Assembly (NCBI GenBank): GCA_015487835.1
Contig: WFOY01000031.1
Span: 1-8,636 of the forward strand
DNA length: 8,636 nt
Direction of reading: 5' to 3'
From: Aquificaceae bacterium
GTDB lineage: Bacteria; Aquificota; Aquificia; Aquificales; Aquificaceae
Shown: piece by piece, positions 1 through 7,600 of the stretch
How the letters are laid out: each line of letters starts with the position of its first letter
Numbering within the stretch: position 1 is the first letter of the stretch
Position numbers and translations under genes: made by a program
Notes under the pieces: model-generated
Told to the model about the DNA's origin: nothing
Databases searched by the model: none
Seen by the model: the letters and a program-made list of their open reading frames with translations, nothing else

Positions 1-463
1 CGTCTACACAACCTCCCACCTGATCCTATCGGTGATAATACTCTCAGGGCTCGTCTTCGTGATCCACTCGGTCAAGGGTAGTTCGGGTGAGACTAAGTTC
101 CCCTTCCCGGAGGCCCTCTACCTGATCGTTATGTTCCAGGTTCTCGTAGGCGTACTGGTCAGGTACGTTAAGGCCGCTGACTTCAACCAGTTCTCCTACT
201 TTCTCCACATAACCCTCGGTATGGCTCTCCTTATACTCTGCCTTTACGCGGTCCTGAGGGAACCCTCCAGGGAGAGCTACATAACCCTGGGCCTTATAGC
301 CCTCCAGATCGCTGCCGGTGTGGGTTCTGTCCTTTCCAAGATGTACCTTCCCATACTCTTCGTACACATAGCCGTTGGGTTTCTCATCGTAGCTTGGGTC
401 TCCCACCTGGTTGCACCTGTGGTTCTAAAGAATAAAAACTTTATTAGCGCAGGGGGCACGTGA
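1..463 (+). CDS. ctaA: Heme A synthase (CtaA/COX15 family), 3' part only
   Basis: The reading frame is open from base 2 to the TGA at 461-463, so the true start lies before the window; 153 residues are visible, about half of a usual CtaA of near 300. The family is a membrane enzyme that oxidises the C8 methyl group of heme O to a formyl group, giving heme A for cytochrome oxidase. Five hydrophobic segments are seen: the end of one helix followed by a four-helix bundle, as in the C-terminal half of CtaA. Histidines at expected heme-ligand places are in YTTSHL (codon 17-19), YFLHITLG (206-208) and LFVHIAVGF (365-367). The stretch LQIAAGVGSVLSKMYLPI fits the family's helix 7-8 region. The stop overlaps the ctaB ATG by one base, so the two are coupled and catalyse successive steps. 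A GTG at 32 could be mistaken for the start, but it lies inside a helix and the upstream codons fit the family. Family assignment rests on recalled motifs. Confidence 0.85.
   Translation, partial: VYTTSHLILSVIILSGLVFVIHSVKGSSGETKFPFPEALYLIVMFQVLVGVLVRYVKAADFNQFSYFLHITLGMALLILCLYAVLREPSRESYITLGLIALQIAAGVGSVLSKMYLPILFVHIAVGFLIVAWVSHLVAPVVLKNKNFISAGGT
451..456 (+). promoter_or_regulatory. Shine-Dalgarno that fixes the ctaB start
   Basis: AGGGGG lies six bases before the ATG at 463, a normal distance, but only three bases before an in-frame GTG at 460. It therefore supports ATG 463, which also forms a TGATG overlap with the ctaA stop. Confidence 0.7.
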
Positions 464-1347
464 TGGTTGAGAGGACGATCCACTACACCCACGTGTTCAA
501 GGACTACCTCACCCTTACCAAACCTGGCATAGTGACCCTCGTGCTCATAACCACCGTAGGAGGTATGTACATAGGTTCCAGGGGAGTTCTCGACCCCTAC
601 TTGGCCTTCTGGACCTTACTTGGGACCGGCATGGCCGCAGCAGGGTCCGCAGTGGTGAACATGGTCCTCGACAGGGACGTGGACAGCCTCATGGAGAGGA
701 CCTCATCGAGGCCCCTCCCGAGGGGTTCGGTGAGCCCTCTGGGTGCCTTCCTGTTCGGGTCCGTGCTGATCCTGACCTCTTTTACGATAATGTTCATATT
801 CGTCAACCCCTTGGCCACCCTGCTTACCATGATCGCCTCCCTGTCTTACGTAGTCCTTTACACCATAATTCTTAAGCGGAGAACACCTGTGGCCACCGAG
901 ATCGGTGGCATATCGGGTGCGCTCCCACCTGTTATAGGCTACGTTGCTGGGGCAGGAGAGTTCGACCTCAGGGCCTTGACCCTGTTTCTGATAATGTTCA
1001 TGTGGCAGCCCCCCCACTTCTGGGCCCTCGCCCTGAAGTACAGGGAGGACTACAGGAGAGCTGGGATACCAACCCTTCCCGTTTCAAGGGGTGTGAGGAT
1101 AACGAAGATAAAGACCCTCCTCTACACAGTTTCCCTACTACCACTCAGTCTGGTCCCCTACGCGATAGGTATGACAGGAAAACTTTACTTCGTGGTCGCG
1201 TCCGGCATGAGCTTACTCTACCTGATCCTCACGCTTAAGTTCCTCTTCTCCAAGAAGGAGGAGGGGATGAAGCTGTTTTTCTTCTCGATCATCTACATCG
1301 CCGTCCTCTTTTCGGTCATGATCGTAGACCTGGTGAAGGATGTATGA
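463..1347 (+). CDS. ctaB: Protoheme IX farnesyltransferase (heme O synthase)
   Basis: This UbiA-type membrane prenyltransferase (also called CyoE/COX10) adds a farnesyl group from farnesyl diphosphate to heme b, giving heme O, the substrate of CtaA. The protein has 294 residues, the normal size, with about nine hydrophobic segments. The first Asp-rich motif, NMVLDRDVD, is at residues 66-74 and is followed by SRPLPRG near 82-88. The loop KRRTPVATEIGGISGALPP is near 138-156. The family signature WQPPHFWALALKYREDYRRA starts at 181 and leads into GIPTLPV, the second diphosphate/Mg-binding region. All key residues of a working enzyme appear present. ATG 463 is chosen over GTG 460 because of the spacing from AGGGGG. 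The gene overlaps the ctaA stop by one base and the next ATG by four (ATGA at 1344-1347), so it sits in the middle of a coupled heme-maturation operon. Confidence 0.96.
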   Translation: MVERTIHYTHVFKDYLTLTKPGIVTLVLITTVGGMYIGSRGVLDPYLAFWTLLGTGMAAAGSAVVNMVLDRDVDSLMERTSSRPLPRGSVSPLGAFLFGSVLILTSFTIMFIFVNPLATLLTMIASLSYVVLYTIILKRRTPVATEIGGISGALPPVIGYVAGAGEFDLRALTLFLIMFMWQPPHFWALALKYREDYRRAGIPTLPVSRGVRITKIKTLLYTVSLLPLSLVPYAIGMTGKLYFVVASGMSLLYLILTLKFLFSKKEEGMKLFFFSIIYIAVLFSVMIVDLVKDV

Positions 1348-2639
1348 GAGGGTGGTTCCTCTTCTTCATAGTGTCCATAGGTGTTGGGGGCTTCTTCGCC
1401 CTCATAGTTGCCCTTGGGAGAACTCCCGGTGTGGCCTCCCTTCTCCCTCCGGGGATATTCTACCACTGGCTCGTGGGGCATGTGGACTCGGCCCTAATAA
1501 TCGGGCTGATCTCCTTCCTGATCTTCCTGTGGCACAAGGTCTTCGGATCGAGGTCAAGACCTGCTGACCTTGTCCTCTGCGGGTCGGGATTTTTTCTCGT
1601 AGTCCTCTCCGCCCTCTTTGGCCTTGGCACAGCCCTCTACAACAACTACGTGCCCACCATAGTTCACCCTGTTTTCTTTACAGGTATGGCCCTCTTCGGG
1701 GCAGGTTATCTCCTGGTTACCCTGCGCTTTTTGAGGGACTCCCTCTCTAATATCCTCTCCCCGGACCCAGTCAGATCGGTCCTGTCGGTCTCTGTGGTCC
1801 TCTCGCTGCTTTTGCTTGTATCCGTGGTCGTTTCCTTCATCACCGTGCCACCCGAAGAGCACCAGGTTTATTTCGAGAAGGTCTACTGGATACCGGGTCA
1901 CATCCACCAGTTCGTGAACGCCTGCCTCCTGATAGCCTTATGGCTGACAGTATCGTCATACGCTCGCTTTAAGCCAGCCCCATGGATCAGATACCTCAAC
2001 CTCCTCCTCATACCCTTTCCGCTTGCCCTGATGGGTGTTCAGGTGGTTGGCCTTGACCCCCTATCTTCGGAGGTGAGGAAGCTGACAACCCTCGGCTACG
2101 CCGTGGGCATAGGTCCGCCCACGATACTCTACGCCCTCTACCTGCTTGCGCGGACCTCCTTCAGGGGAGGTTTCTACGGGAACGTCCTGGGGCTCAGCCT
2201 TACCTTTTACCTGATCGGTGCTGGGATGGGCTACCTAATAGTGGGGTCTGACCTTAGGATACCCGCCCACTACCACGCGGTCATAGCCAGCATACTGATA
2301 GCTATAATGGGTATAACCTACAGGGTGATCCAGGAGATGGGCTACGTCAGGGAACTCCCGAGGATAGTCCGCCTCCAGCCTTTCATCTACTGGTCGGGTA
2401 TGATCCTGTTCGTATTTGGTCTCTTCTGGGCCGGTGTTTACGGTACTCCCAGGAAGGTCTTCGGGACCGAGTACATAGAGACGATCAAGGTTTACCTTTT
2501 CATGACAGTTATGGGCCTGGGTTCCGTTCTTTCGGTGATCGGCGGGGCCATATTTGTCCTCTACGTTATATATTCCATACTGAGACCCGGGAAGGGGGTG
2601 AGGCATGAGGCACAGAGAGAAGCACAGCAGGAGGGTTAA
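1344..2639 (+). CDS. Heme-copper oxidase subunit I-like 12-helix protein lacking CuB ligands
   Basis: The protein has 431 residues and about twelve hydrophobic helices, the core number of heme-copper oxidase subunit I. It aligns by eye best with the ba3/B-type and NorB/CcoN branch. Helix II has FYHWLVGHVDSALI, with H46 at the place of the low-spin heme ligand. Helix VI has YWIPGHIHQF, with H186 at the CuB-His place but F190 where the cross-linked Tyr should be. Helix VII reads LMGVQVVGLDPL (about 229-240) where oxidases read GFHHQFADPG, so both CuB histidines are replaced (Q233, V234). Helix X has RIPAHYHAVIAS, with H309 and H311 matching the high-spin and low-spin heme ligands. The fold and heme sites therefore seem kept and the copper site lost, which argues against oxygen or NO reduction. 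Lying between ctaB and a ctaM-like gene, it may bind or relay heme during oxidase assembly; that role is inference. The start overlaps the ctaB stop (ATGA), with GGTGAAGGA just before it. The charged tail after residue 413 overlaps the next gene. Confidence 0.8.
   Translation: MRGWFLFFIVSIGVGGFFALIVALGRTPGVASLLPPGIFYHWLVGHVDSALIIGLISFLIFLWHKVFGSRSRPADLVLCGSGFFLVVLSALFGLGTALYNNYVPTIVHPVFFTGMALFGAGYLLVTLRFLRDSLSNILSPDPVRSVLSVSVVLSLLLLVSVVVSFITVPPEEHQVYFEKVYWIPGHIHQFVNACLLIALWLTVSSYARFKPAPWIRYLNLLLIPFPLALMGVQVVGLDPLSSEVRKLTTLGYAVGIGPPTILYALYLLARTSFRGGFYGNVLGLSLTFYLIGAGMGYLIVGSDLRIPAHYHAVIASILIAIMGITYRVIQEMGYVRELPRIVRLQPFIYWSGMILFVFGLFWAGVYGTPRKVFGTEYIETIKVYLFMTVMGLGSVLSVIGGAIFVLYVIYSILRPGKGVRHEAQREAQQEG
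2594..2603 (+). promoter_or_regulatory. Shine-Dalgarno for the 38-codon gene
   Basis: GGGGGTGAGG inside the 3' end of the preceding gene resembles the anti-16S complement AGGAGGTGA and sits at the same short distance from ATG 2605 as the corresponding sites before the ctaM-like and skp genes. It is the main evidence that the small overlapping frame is translated. Confidence 0.6.
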
Positions 2640-2721
2640 CCTGATGATAGCGCTTATCCTGGGAGCCTTCGCCCTGATCACCTACCTGATGACCTTCGTT
2701 ATAGCCCAGCTGACGAGGTGA
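2605..2721 (+). CDS. 38-residue single-helix membrane protein, possible oxidase small subunit or assembly factor
   Basis: This short frame begins inside the preceding gene (35-base overlap, different frame) and ends three bases before the next start. The product has a very basic N-terminus (MRHREKHSRRVN), then one hydrophobic helix of about 22 residues (LMIALILGAFALITYLMTF), then a short tail ending in TR. A good ribosome site precedes it, and its TGA forms part of the next gene's AGGTGA site, so it fits the translational chain of the operon. Tiny one-helix proteins are known beside oxidase genes: subunit IIa of ba3 oxidases, CcoQ-like subunits, and 'cytochrome oxidase small assembly proteins' with a basic N-terminus before the helix. 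It resembles that last type in layout, but at this length homology cannot be claimed by eye. Its location, size and charge pattern support a real gene; its function is inferred from context only. Confidence 0.6.
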   Translation: MRHREKHSRRVNLMIALILGAFALITYLMTFVIAQLTR

Positions 2722-2724
2722 TCC

Positions 2725-3141
2725 ATGGGGTACGAGATACTGACCTTCCTCAGCCTGACTACGATAGCTCTCAGCGGTGTACTTATAGTCTCGGGTCTTA
2801 TTTTCATAAAGACAGGAAGGAAGGAGTACCACAAGAAGGCTATGCTCTCCGCCTCCTTCTTCGCTCTCCTTTTTCTGGTCTTTTACGGCCTGAAGTACTT
2901 CCTCTACCCACCGAAGCACTACGAAGGTCCCTACAAGGACCTTTACCTCTTCGTTCTGATATCCCACTCCATACTGGCCGCCGTGAACCTTCCCCTGGCT
3001 GCTGTGACCGTTTTCCTCGGACTTACCGGAAGGTACTCCAAGCACAGGAGGATAGCTCCCATAACGGCCGCGGTGTGGATATACGTTGCGGTCACGGGAT
3101 GGATCATTTTCGCCTTCCTCCAGATGGGGGAACTCGGTTAA
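2725..3141 (+). CDS. ctaM: DUF420 / CtaM-like cytochrome oxidase maturation protein
   Basis: The 138-residue product has four hydrophobic helices, at about 5-28, 40-61, 71-100 and 110-132, the usual size and layout of DUF420 proteins (YozB/CtaM). Family-like features are EYHKKAMLSASFFALLF, with H36 at the start of helix 2, a SHSILAAVNLPLA stretch with H81 in helix 3, and GRYSKHRRIAPITAAVWIYV leading into VTGW, with H107 in the loop before helix 4. In Staphylococcus the family member CtaM is needed for maturation of heme-copper oxidases; its exact chemistry is not settled, and the conserved histidines suggest a heme or copper role. The ATG follows GAGGTGAT, which overlaps the stop of the 38-codon gene. 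Downstream, 21 bases separate it from skp, the widest gap in the window. The symbol is given by family and context and should be read as ctaM-like. Confidence 0.85.
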   Translation: MGYEILTFLSLTTIALSGVLIVSGLIFIKTGRKEYHKKAMLSASFFALLFLVFYGLKYFLYPPKHYEGPYKDLYLFVLISHSILAAVNLPLAAVTVFLGLTGRYSKHRRIAPITAAVWIYVAVTGWIIFAFLQMGELG

Positions 3142-3151
3142 GATCTTGGGG

Positions 3152-3160
3152 AGGAGGTGA
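3152..3160 (+). promoter_or_regulatory. Full-length Shine-Dalgarno that fixes the skp start
   Basis: AGGAGGTGA is a nine-base match to the usual 16S 3'-end complement. It sits directly before ATG 3163. An in-frame GTG at 3157 lies within this site itself, so it is an unlikely start. Confidence 0.8.
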
Positions 3161-3162
3161 GC

Positions 3163-3654
3163 ATGGTGGTAAGGATCTTTCTTCTGGTCCTCGGGATCGC
3201 CGGACTGTCCTTAGCCGAGGCCAGGTTAGCCTGTGTGGACACAAACCGTATTCTTCAGGAGTCCAAGCTGGTGGCGTCGGCTCAGGGGGAGCTGAGGAGC
3301 AAGCTCGTGGAGTACCAGGGAAAGCTCTCCGAAAAGGAGAAGAAGCTTGAGGAGCTTAAGAAGCAGATAGAGAGCAAGGCGGTCTCCCAGCAGGCCAAGG
3401 AGAAGAAGATAAAGGAGTACCAGAGGATAGAGGCCGAGTGGAGGGAGCTCCAGGAGAAGGCCCAGAGGGAGCTCACCGAGATGAAGCAGAGACTTGAGAA
3501 CATGGTTTACAACAGGGTCAAGGAGGCCGCCGAGAAGATAGCCAAGGAGAAGGGTTACACGGGGATAATAGACTGTAGCGTCTTCATATACAGGGACACG
3601 AACATGGATGTAACAACCGAGATCATAAGGATGATAGACGAACCGAAGAGATGA
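3163..3654 (+). CDS. skp: Skp/OmpH-family periplasmic chaperone
   Basis: The product has 163 residues, matching Skp in size. Residues 1-18 form a signal peptide (MVVRIFLLVLGIAGLSLA) with likely cleavage after A18 or A20. The mature protein starts with the family strand RLACVDTNRILQESK. Residues about 40-118 are a long charged Glu/Lys/Gln helical hairpin, the tentacle of the Skp trimer. The C-terminal part VKEAAEKIAKEKGYTGIID then DVTTEIIRMID (about 119-159) closes the small beta body as in OmpH. Skp holds unfolded outer-membrane proteins on their way to the BAM complex. The next gene is lpxD, a classic neighbour. C24 and C138 lie on strands expected to be adjacent and might form a disulfide. 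ATG 3163 was chosen because of the perfect ribosome site. The last four bases overlap lpxD. Confidence 0.9.
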   Translation: MVVRIFLLVLGIAGLSLAEARLACVDTNRILQESKLVASAQGELRSKLVEYQGKLSEKEKKLEELKKQIESKAVSQQAKEKKIKEYQRIEAEWRELQEKAQRELTEMKQRLENMVYNRVKEAAEKIAKEKGYTGIIDCSVFIYRDTNMDVTTEIIRMIDEPKR

Positions 3655-4625
3655 AGATCGGGCAGGTGGCCGATATGGTTCAGGGGAAGGTGGTGGGAGA
3701 CCCGGAGGTGGAGGTAGAGGGCCTATCCTCACCCCAGAGTCCAAGAGAGAGGACCCTCGTGTTCTGCCAGTCGAAGAAGGACGTGGACCTCGCAAGGAGA
3801 GGAAACCCGGCCGCCCTCGTTGTGGGCGAGAGGGTGGACTTCCCCAACTACATACTGGTGGAGGATGTTAAGTTGGCCTTAGCCCTCTTCCTTGAGAGGT
3901 TCTACCCTGAGGTCCACCCCACCGGCGTATCGGACAGGTCCCACATAGGCCTGAACGTGAATATAGGGAAGAACGTCTACGTGGGCCCCTTCGCCTTCGT
4001 TGGGAACAACGTGAAGATAGGCGACAACGTGAAGATCTACCCCTTTACCTACGTGGGAGACAACACGGTTATCGGTGAGGGGACTGTCCTATTCCCAGGG
4101 GTCACGATCTACCCGAACACGGTAATAGGCAGGAACGTGAGGATCCACAGCGGAGCCGTTATAGGTGCGGACGGCTTTGGCTACTACGTGGGCAAGAAGG
4201 GTATAAAGAAGCTGAACCACATAGGCAACGTGGTCATAGAGGACGGTGTGGAGATAGGGGCCAACACCACCGTAGACAGGTCCCTGATCGAGTCCACGAG
4301 GATAGGCAGGGAGACCAAGGTTGATAACCTGGTCATGATAGCTCATAATTGTGTTATAGGGGAGAGAAACATAATCGTGTCCCAGGTGGGGATCTCTGGG
4401 AGCGTTAGGACAGGGAAGGAGGTGGTCTTGGCAGGCCAGGTGGGAGTCGCCGACCACGTGACCATAGGGGACAGGGTGACAGTCGCCGCCAAGTCGGGCG
4501 TTTCCAAGGACCTCCAGCCTGGAAAGGTATACGGAGCCGCCCTCCCAGCCATAGAGTGGGCGAGATGGAAGAGGATCTATGCCCTGATACTGAAGCTGCC
4601 TGACCTCTTCAAGAGGCTGAGATGA
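3651..4625 (+). CDS. lpxD: UDP-3-O-acylglucosamine N-acyltransferase
   Basis: LpxD transfers a 3-hydroxyacyl chain from acyl-ACP to the 2-amino group of UDP-3-O-acyl-glucosamine, the third step of lipid A synthesis, in the cytoplasm. The protein has 324 residues, slightly short of the usual 340. Residues 1-90 are the uridine-binding N-terminal domain. From about 95 to 285 it is a left-handed beta helix of hexapeptide repeats (IGKNVYVGPFAFVG, IGDNVKIYPF and so on). The landmark GADGFGY is at 172-178, and NHIGNVVIEDGVEIGANTTV starts at 189. The catalytic histidine is H232 in DNLVMIAHNCVIG, and a second conserved histidine is H269 in GVADHVTIGD. The C-terminal helix carries ALILKLPDLFKRLR. It overlaps skp before it and smc after it by four bases each. 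No clear ribosome site precedes its ATG, so translation probably depends on coupling to skp. It shows that the organism makes lipid A and has an outer membrane. Confidence 0.97.
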   Translation: MKIGQVADMVQGKVVGDPEVEVEGLSSPQSPRERTLVFCQSKKDVDLARRGNPAALVVGERVDFPNYILVEDVKLALALFLERFYPEVHPTGVSDRSHIGLNVNIGKNVYVGPFAFVGNNVKIGDNVKIYPFTYVGDNTVIGEGTVLFPGVTIYPNTVIGRNVRIHSGAVIGADGFGYYVGKKGIKKLNHIGNVVIEDGVEIGANTTVDRSLIESTRIGRETKVDNLVMIAHNCVIGERNIIVSQVGISGSVRTGKEVVLAGQVGVADHVTIGDRVTVAAKSGVSKDLQPGKVYGAALPAIEWARWKRIYALILKLPDLFKRLR

Positions 4626-7600
4626 AGGCGTTCATAGAGAAGGTCGTTGTAGAGGGCTTCAAGTCCTACGGGAAGGAGAGGAGGGAGATCCCCTTAGGTG
4701 AGGGCTTCGTATCCATAGTGGGGCCGAACGGTGCGGGCAAGTCCAACATAGGGGACGCCATCTCCTTCGCCCTCGGTATAGCAACCACCAAGACTCTCAG
4801 GGCCAAGAACCTGTCCTACCTTATATTCTCAAAGGACGGTGAGAGGGCCGACCACGCCTACGTGGAGGTCCACTTCAGGAACCAGGGTGCCTTCCCCCTG
4901 GACGAGGAAAGGGTTGTGGTCTCCAGAAAGGTTACCCAGGACGGGAGGAGCACCTTCAAGATAAACGGCGTAACAGTCAGGGAGAGGGACCTCAGGGACT
5001 TCCTCTCAAAGGCGGGCATATACGAGAACGGCTACAACGTCGTCCTCCAGGGGGACATAATCAAGTTCCTCAAGATGACGCCAGTCGAGAGGAGGAAGGT
5101 TATAGAGGACGTATCTGGGATAAGCGAGTACGAGGCCAAGAAGGAGAGGGCCATAAGGGACCTCGCGGAGGTGGACATAAAGATAAGGGAGCTGAAGCTC
5201 CTCTTGGAGGAGATAAAGGTCCAGCTGGACCGCCTTAAGGAGGAGAAGGAGAAGCTCGAGAGGTACAGGACCCTCGAGGAGGAGAGGAGGAGTACCGAGA
5301 TAGCCATCCTCTCCAAGGAGATAAGGAAGCTCTCCTCCGAGGAGGAGAGGGTAAAAGGAGAACTCGAAGGCATCCAGCGGAGGATCTCGGAACTCAAAAA
5401 AGAGATAGAGGCTAAGGAGGCGGTCCTCCAGGAGAAGGAGGCCAAGCTAAAAGACCTGAACGACAAGCTCCTCCCCTTCAAGGAGAAGGTAGGTAGGATA
5501 TCCTCAGACATAGACCACATAAACAGGGAGATAGAGGCAAAGATCTCCAGGAAGGACAGGATCCTCTCGGAGATATCCAAGGAGGAGAGGGCCCTCGAGT
5601 ACCTTAAGAGGGACCTGGAGGTCCTAAAAGAAGACCTCGCAGGTCTGAGATCCGAGATAGAGGCCAAGGAGAGGGACCTGGAGGACCTTTCCAGGATAGA
5701 AAAGGAGCGTTACGAGGATCTAAGATCCCTCGATGAGAGGCTGAAGGTGTCCATAGAGGAGGCCCAGAGGACCGAGGAGAAGGAGAGGCAGTTAAAAGAT
5801 CACATAGAGAAGCTTAAGGAAGAGGACCAGAACCTCAGGATGAGGCTGAAGGAGATAGACCTGAAGGTGGAGAAGACGAGGGAAGACATAGACCGCCTAA
5901 GGGCCGAGAGGGAGGAACTCGAAGAGAAAATGGCCAGTTCCTCTAGGGAGGTGGAGAAGCTAAGGAGGATGAGGACTGTAGAGGAGGACCTCCTCAGGAA
6001 GGAGAGGGAGGAGCTTAAGAAGGTAGAGGCGGAGATAAGGAAGGTGAGGGACAGGATAGAGGAGGTGATAAGGGCCAAGGGTTACGTGGAGAGCAGGCTG
6101 GCGGACGCGGAACCTGCGGAGAACGTGTTCAGAGGCATAGAGGGGGTTTACGGGACCGTCGGTGACCTCATAACGGTCAAGGACCCTGACCACATAAGGG
6201 CTGTGGAGGTTGCTGGAGGTGGAAGGCTCAGGTTCGTCGTCGTGGAAGATGAGAACGTTGCCAAGAGGTGCATAGACTTCCTCAGGGAGAACAACCTGGG
6301 CAGGATGAGCTTCATACCCTTAAGCAGGATAAGGGTTGAGGAGAGGCTCCCTCCCCTACCGAGGATAAGGGGTGTGGTGGACTTCGCCATAAACCTGGTC
6401 GAGTACGACCCCAAGTTCGAGAAGGCCGTTAGGTTCGCCCTCGGCGACACCCTCATAGTGGACTCCTTCGAGACCGCTAAGAGACTCGGGACAGGTGCCT
6501 ACAGGGTAGTCACCCTCGAAGGGGACCTCTTCGAGAGGAGCGGCGTCATAACGGGAGGCAGCCAGACCTCAAGGGGAGACCTGGGAAGGAGGTTCTACGA
6601 GGAGGAGAGGAGGAAGCTGGACTTAGAGGAGCAGGACCTGAGGGAGAAGGAGCAGGACCTCCTGATAAAGCTGAGGGCCATAAGGAGCGAGATAGCCGAG
6701 AAGGAGGGGCTCCTCAAGGTCCTCCAGAAGAAGATCTCGGAGGCAGAAGATCTCGCCAAGGAGGGGTCTAAGAAGATAGAGGAGTTCGACCAGAGGATAG
6801 CCAAGGCGGAGGAGTACATAAGGACCCTCCTGGAGGAGAAGGAGGAGGCCCAGAGGAGGATCGAAGACCTAAGGGGTGAGATAGAGTACGCCCAGGAGAA
6901 GCTAAGAAACCTCCAGCTCAAGAGACAGGACATCATAAACTACTACAGGTCCTCGGGAATAGAGGCCAAGAGGCAGGAGTACGAGAAGATAAAGAGGCGT
7001 GTGGAGGCGAGAAGGGAGGAACTTAACTCCCTCAGGATCCAGCTCAAGGACAAGGAGAACGACCTCAAGAACGTGGAGGCGGAGATCTCGAGAAAGGAGG
7101 CGAACTTAGAGGATCTGAGGTCAGAGGTGGAGACCACGGACAGGGAGATAGGAGAACTTGAGGCAAGGAGGAACCAGCTCGAGGAAACGGTGAGAAACAT
7201 AGAGGCTGAGGTTTACCAGCTCTACAAGGAGAGGGACAGGACTGAGGAGGAGGTGAGAACCCTCCAGGCGGACCTGGGGAGACTCAGGATAGAGGAGGAG
7301 GACCTGAGGTCAAAGGAGAGGGACCTGAGCTCGAACCTGAGCAGGATCCAGCAGAGAATCTCGGACCTCAGGCAGAAACTCGAGGAGATAGGCTTCCAGG
7401 GAGAACTCCCCGAGGTAAGGGAACCCGTCACCAAGCTGAAGGAGAGGCTCTACAGGATCGAGAGGGAGCTGGCGGGCCTTGGCAACGTGAACATGAGGGC
7501 TGACGAGGACTACAGGGAGGAGCTCGAGAGGTACCAGGACTATGAGGATAGGTACAGGAGGCTTCAGGAGGAGAGGAAGGCCATAAAGGAGATGATAGAG

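Noticed and set aside
460..462. GTG as the ctaB start
   Set aside because: It lies only three bases after the ribosome site, while ATG 463 has normal spacing and overlaps the ctaA stop.
1344..2639. Functional terminal oxidase catalytic subunit
   Set aside because: The helix VII His-His pair and the helix VI Tyr of the CuB centre are missing, and no subunit II with a CuA motif lies next to it in the window.
3142..3162. Possible terminator or promoter in the ctaM-skp gap
   Set aside because: The gap holds only GATCTTGGGG plus the ribosome site; there is no inverted repeat, U-run or -10/-35-like pair.
2718..3350. Forward open frame of 210 codons overlapping the ctaM-like and skp genes
   Set aside because: Its product is rich in Arg, Gly and Ser without domain features, and it spans two genes that have good family matches and good ribosome sites in other frames.
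3226..3795. Reverse-strand open frame of 189 codons over skp and lpxD
   Set aside because: It is a low-complexity Leu/Pro-rich shadow of the Skp helical hairpin, with no recognisable domain and opposite to two well-identified genes.
5032..5667. Reverse-strand open frame of 211 codons within smc
   Set aside because: Its product is a Ser/Leu-rich string, the complement of GAG/AAG/AGG codons in the coiled coil. The forward frame has clear SMC motifs. The similar Ser/Leu-rich reverse frames at 6595-6936 and 6943-7200 were rejected for the same reason.
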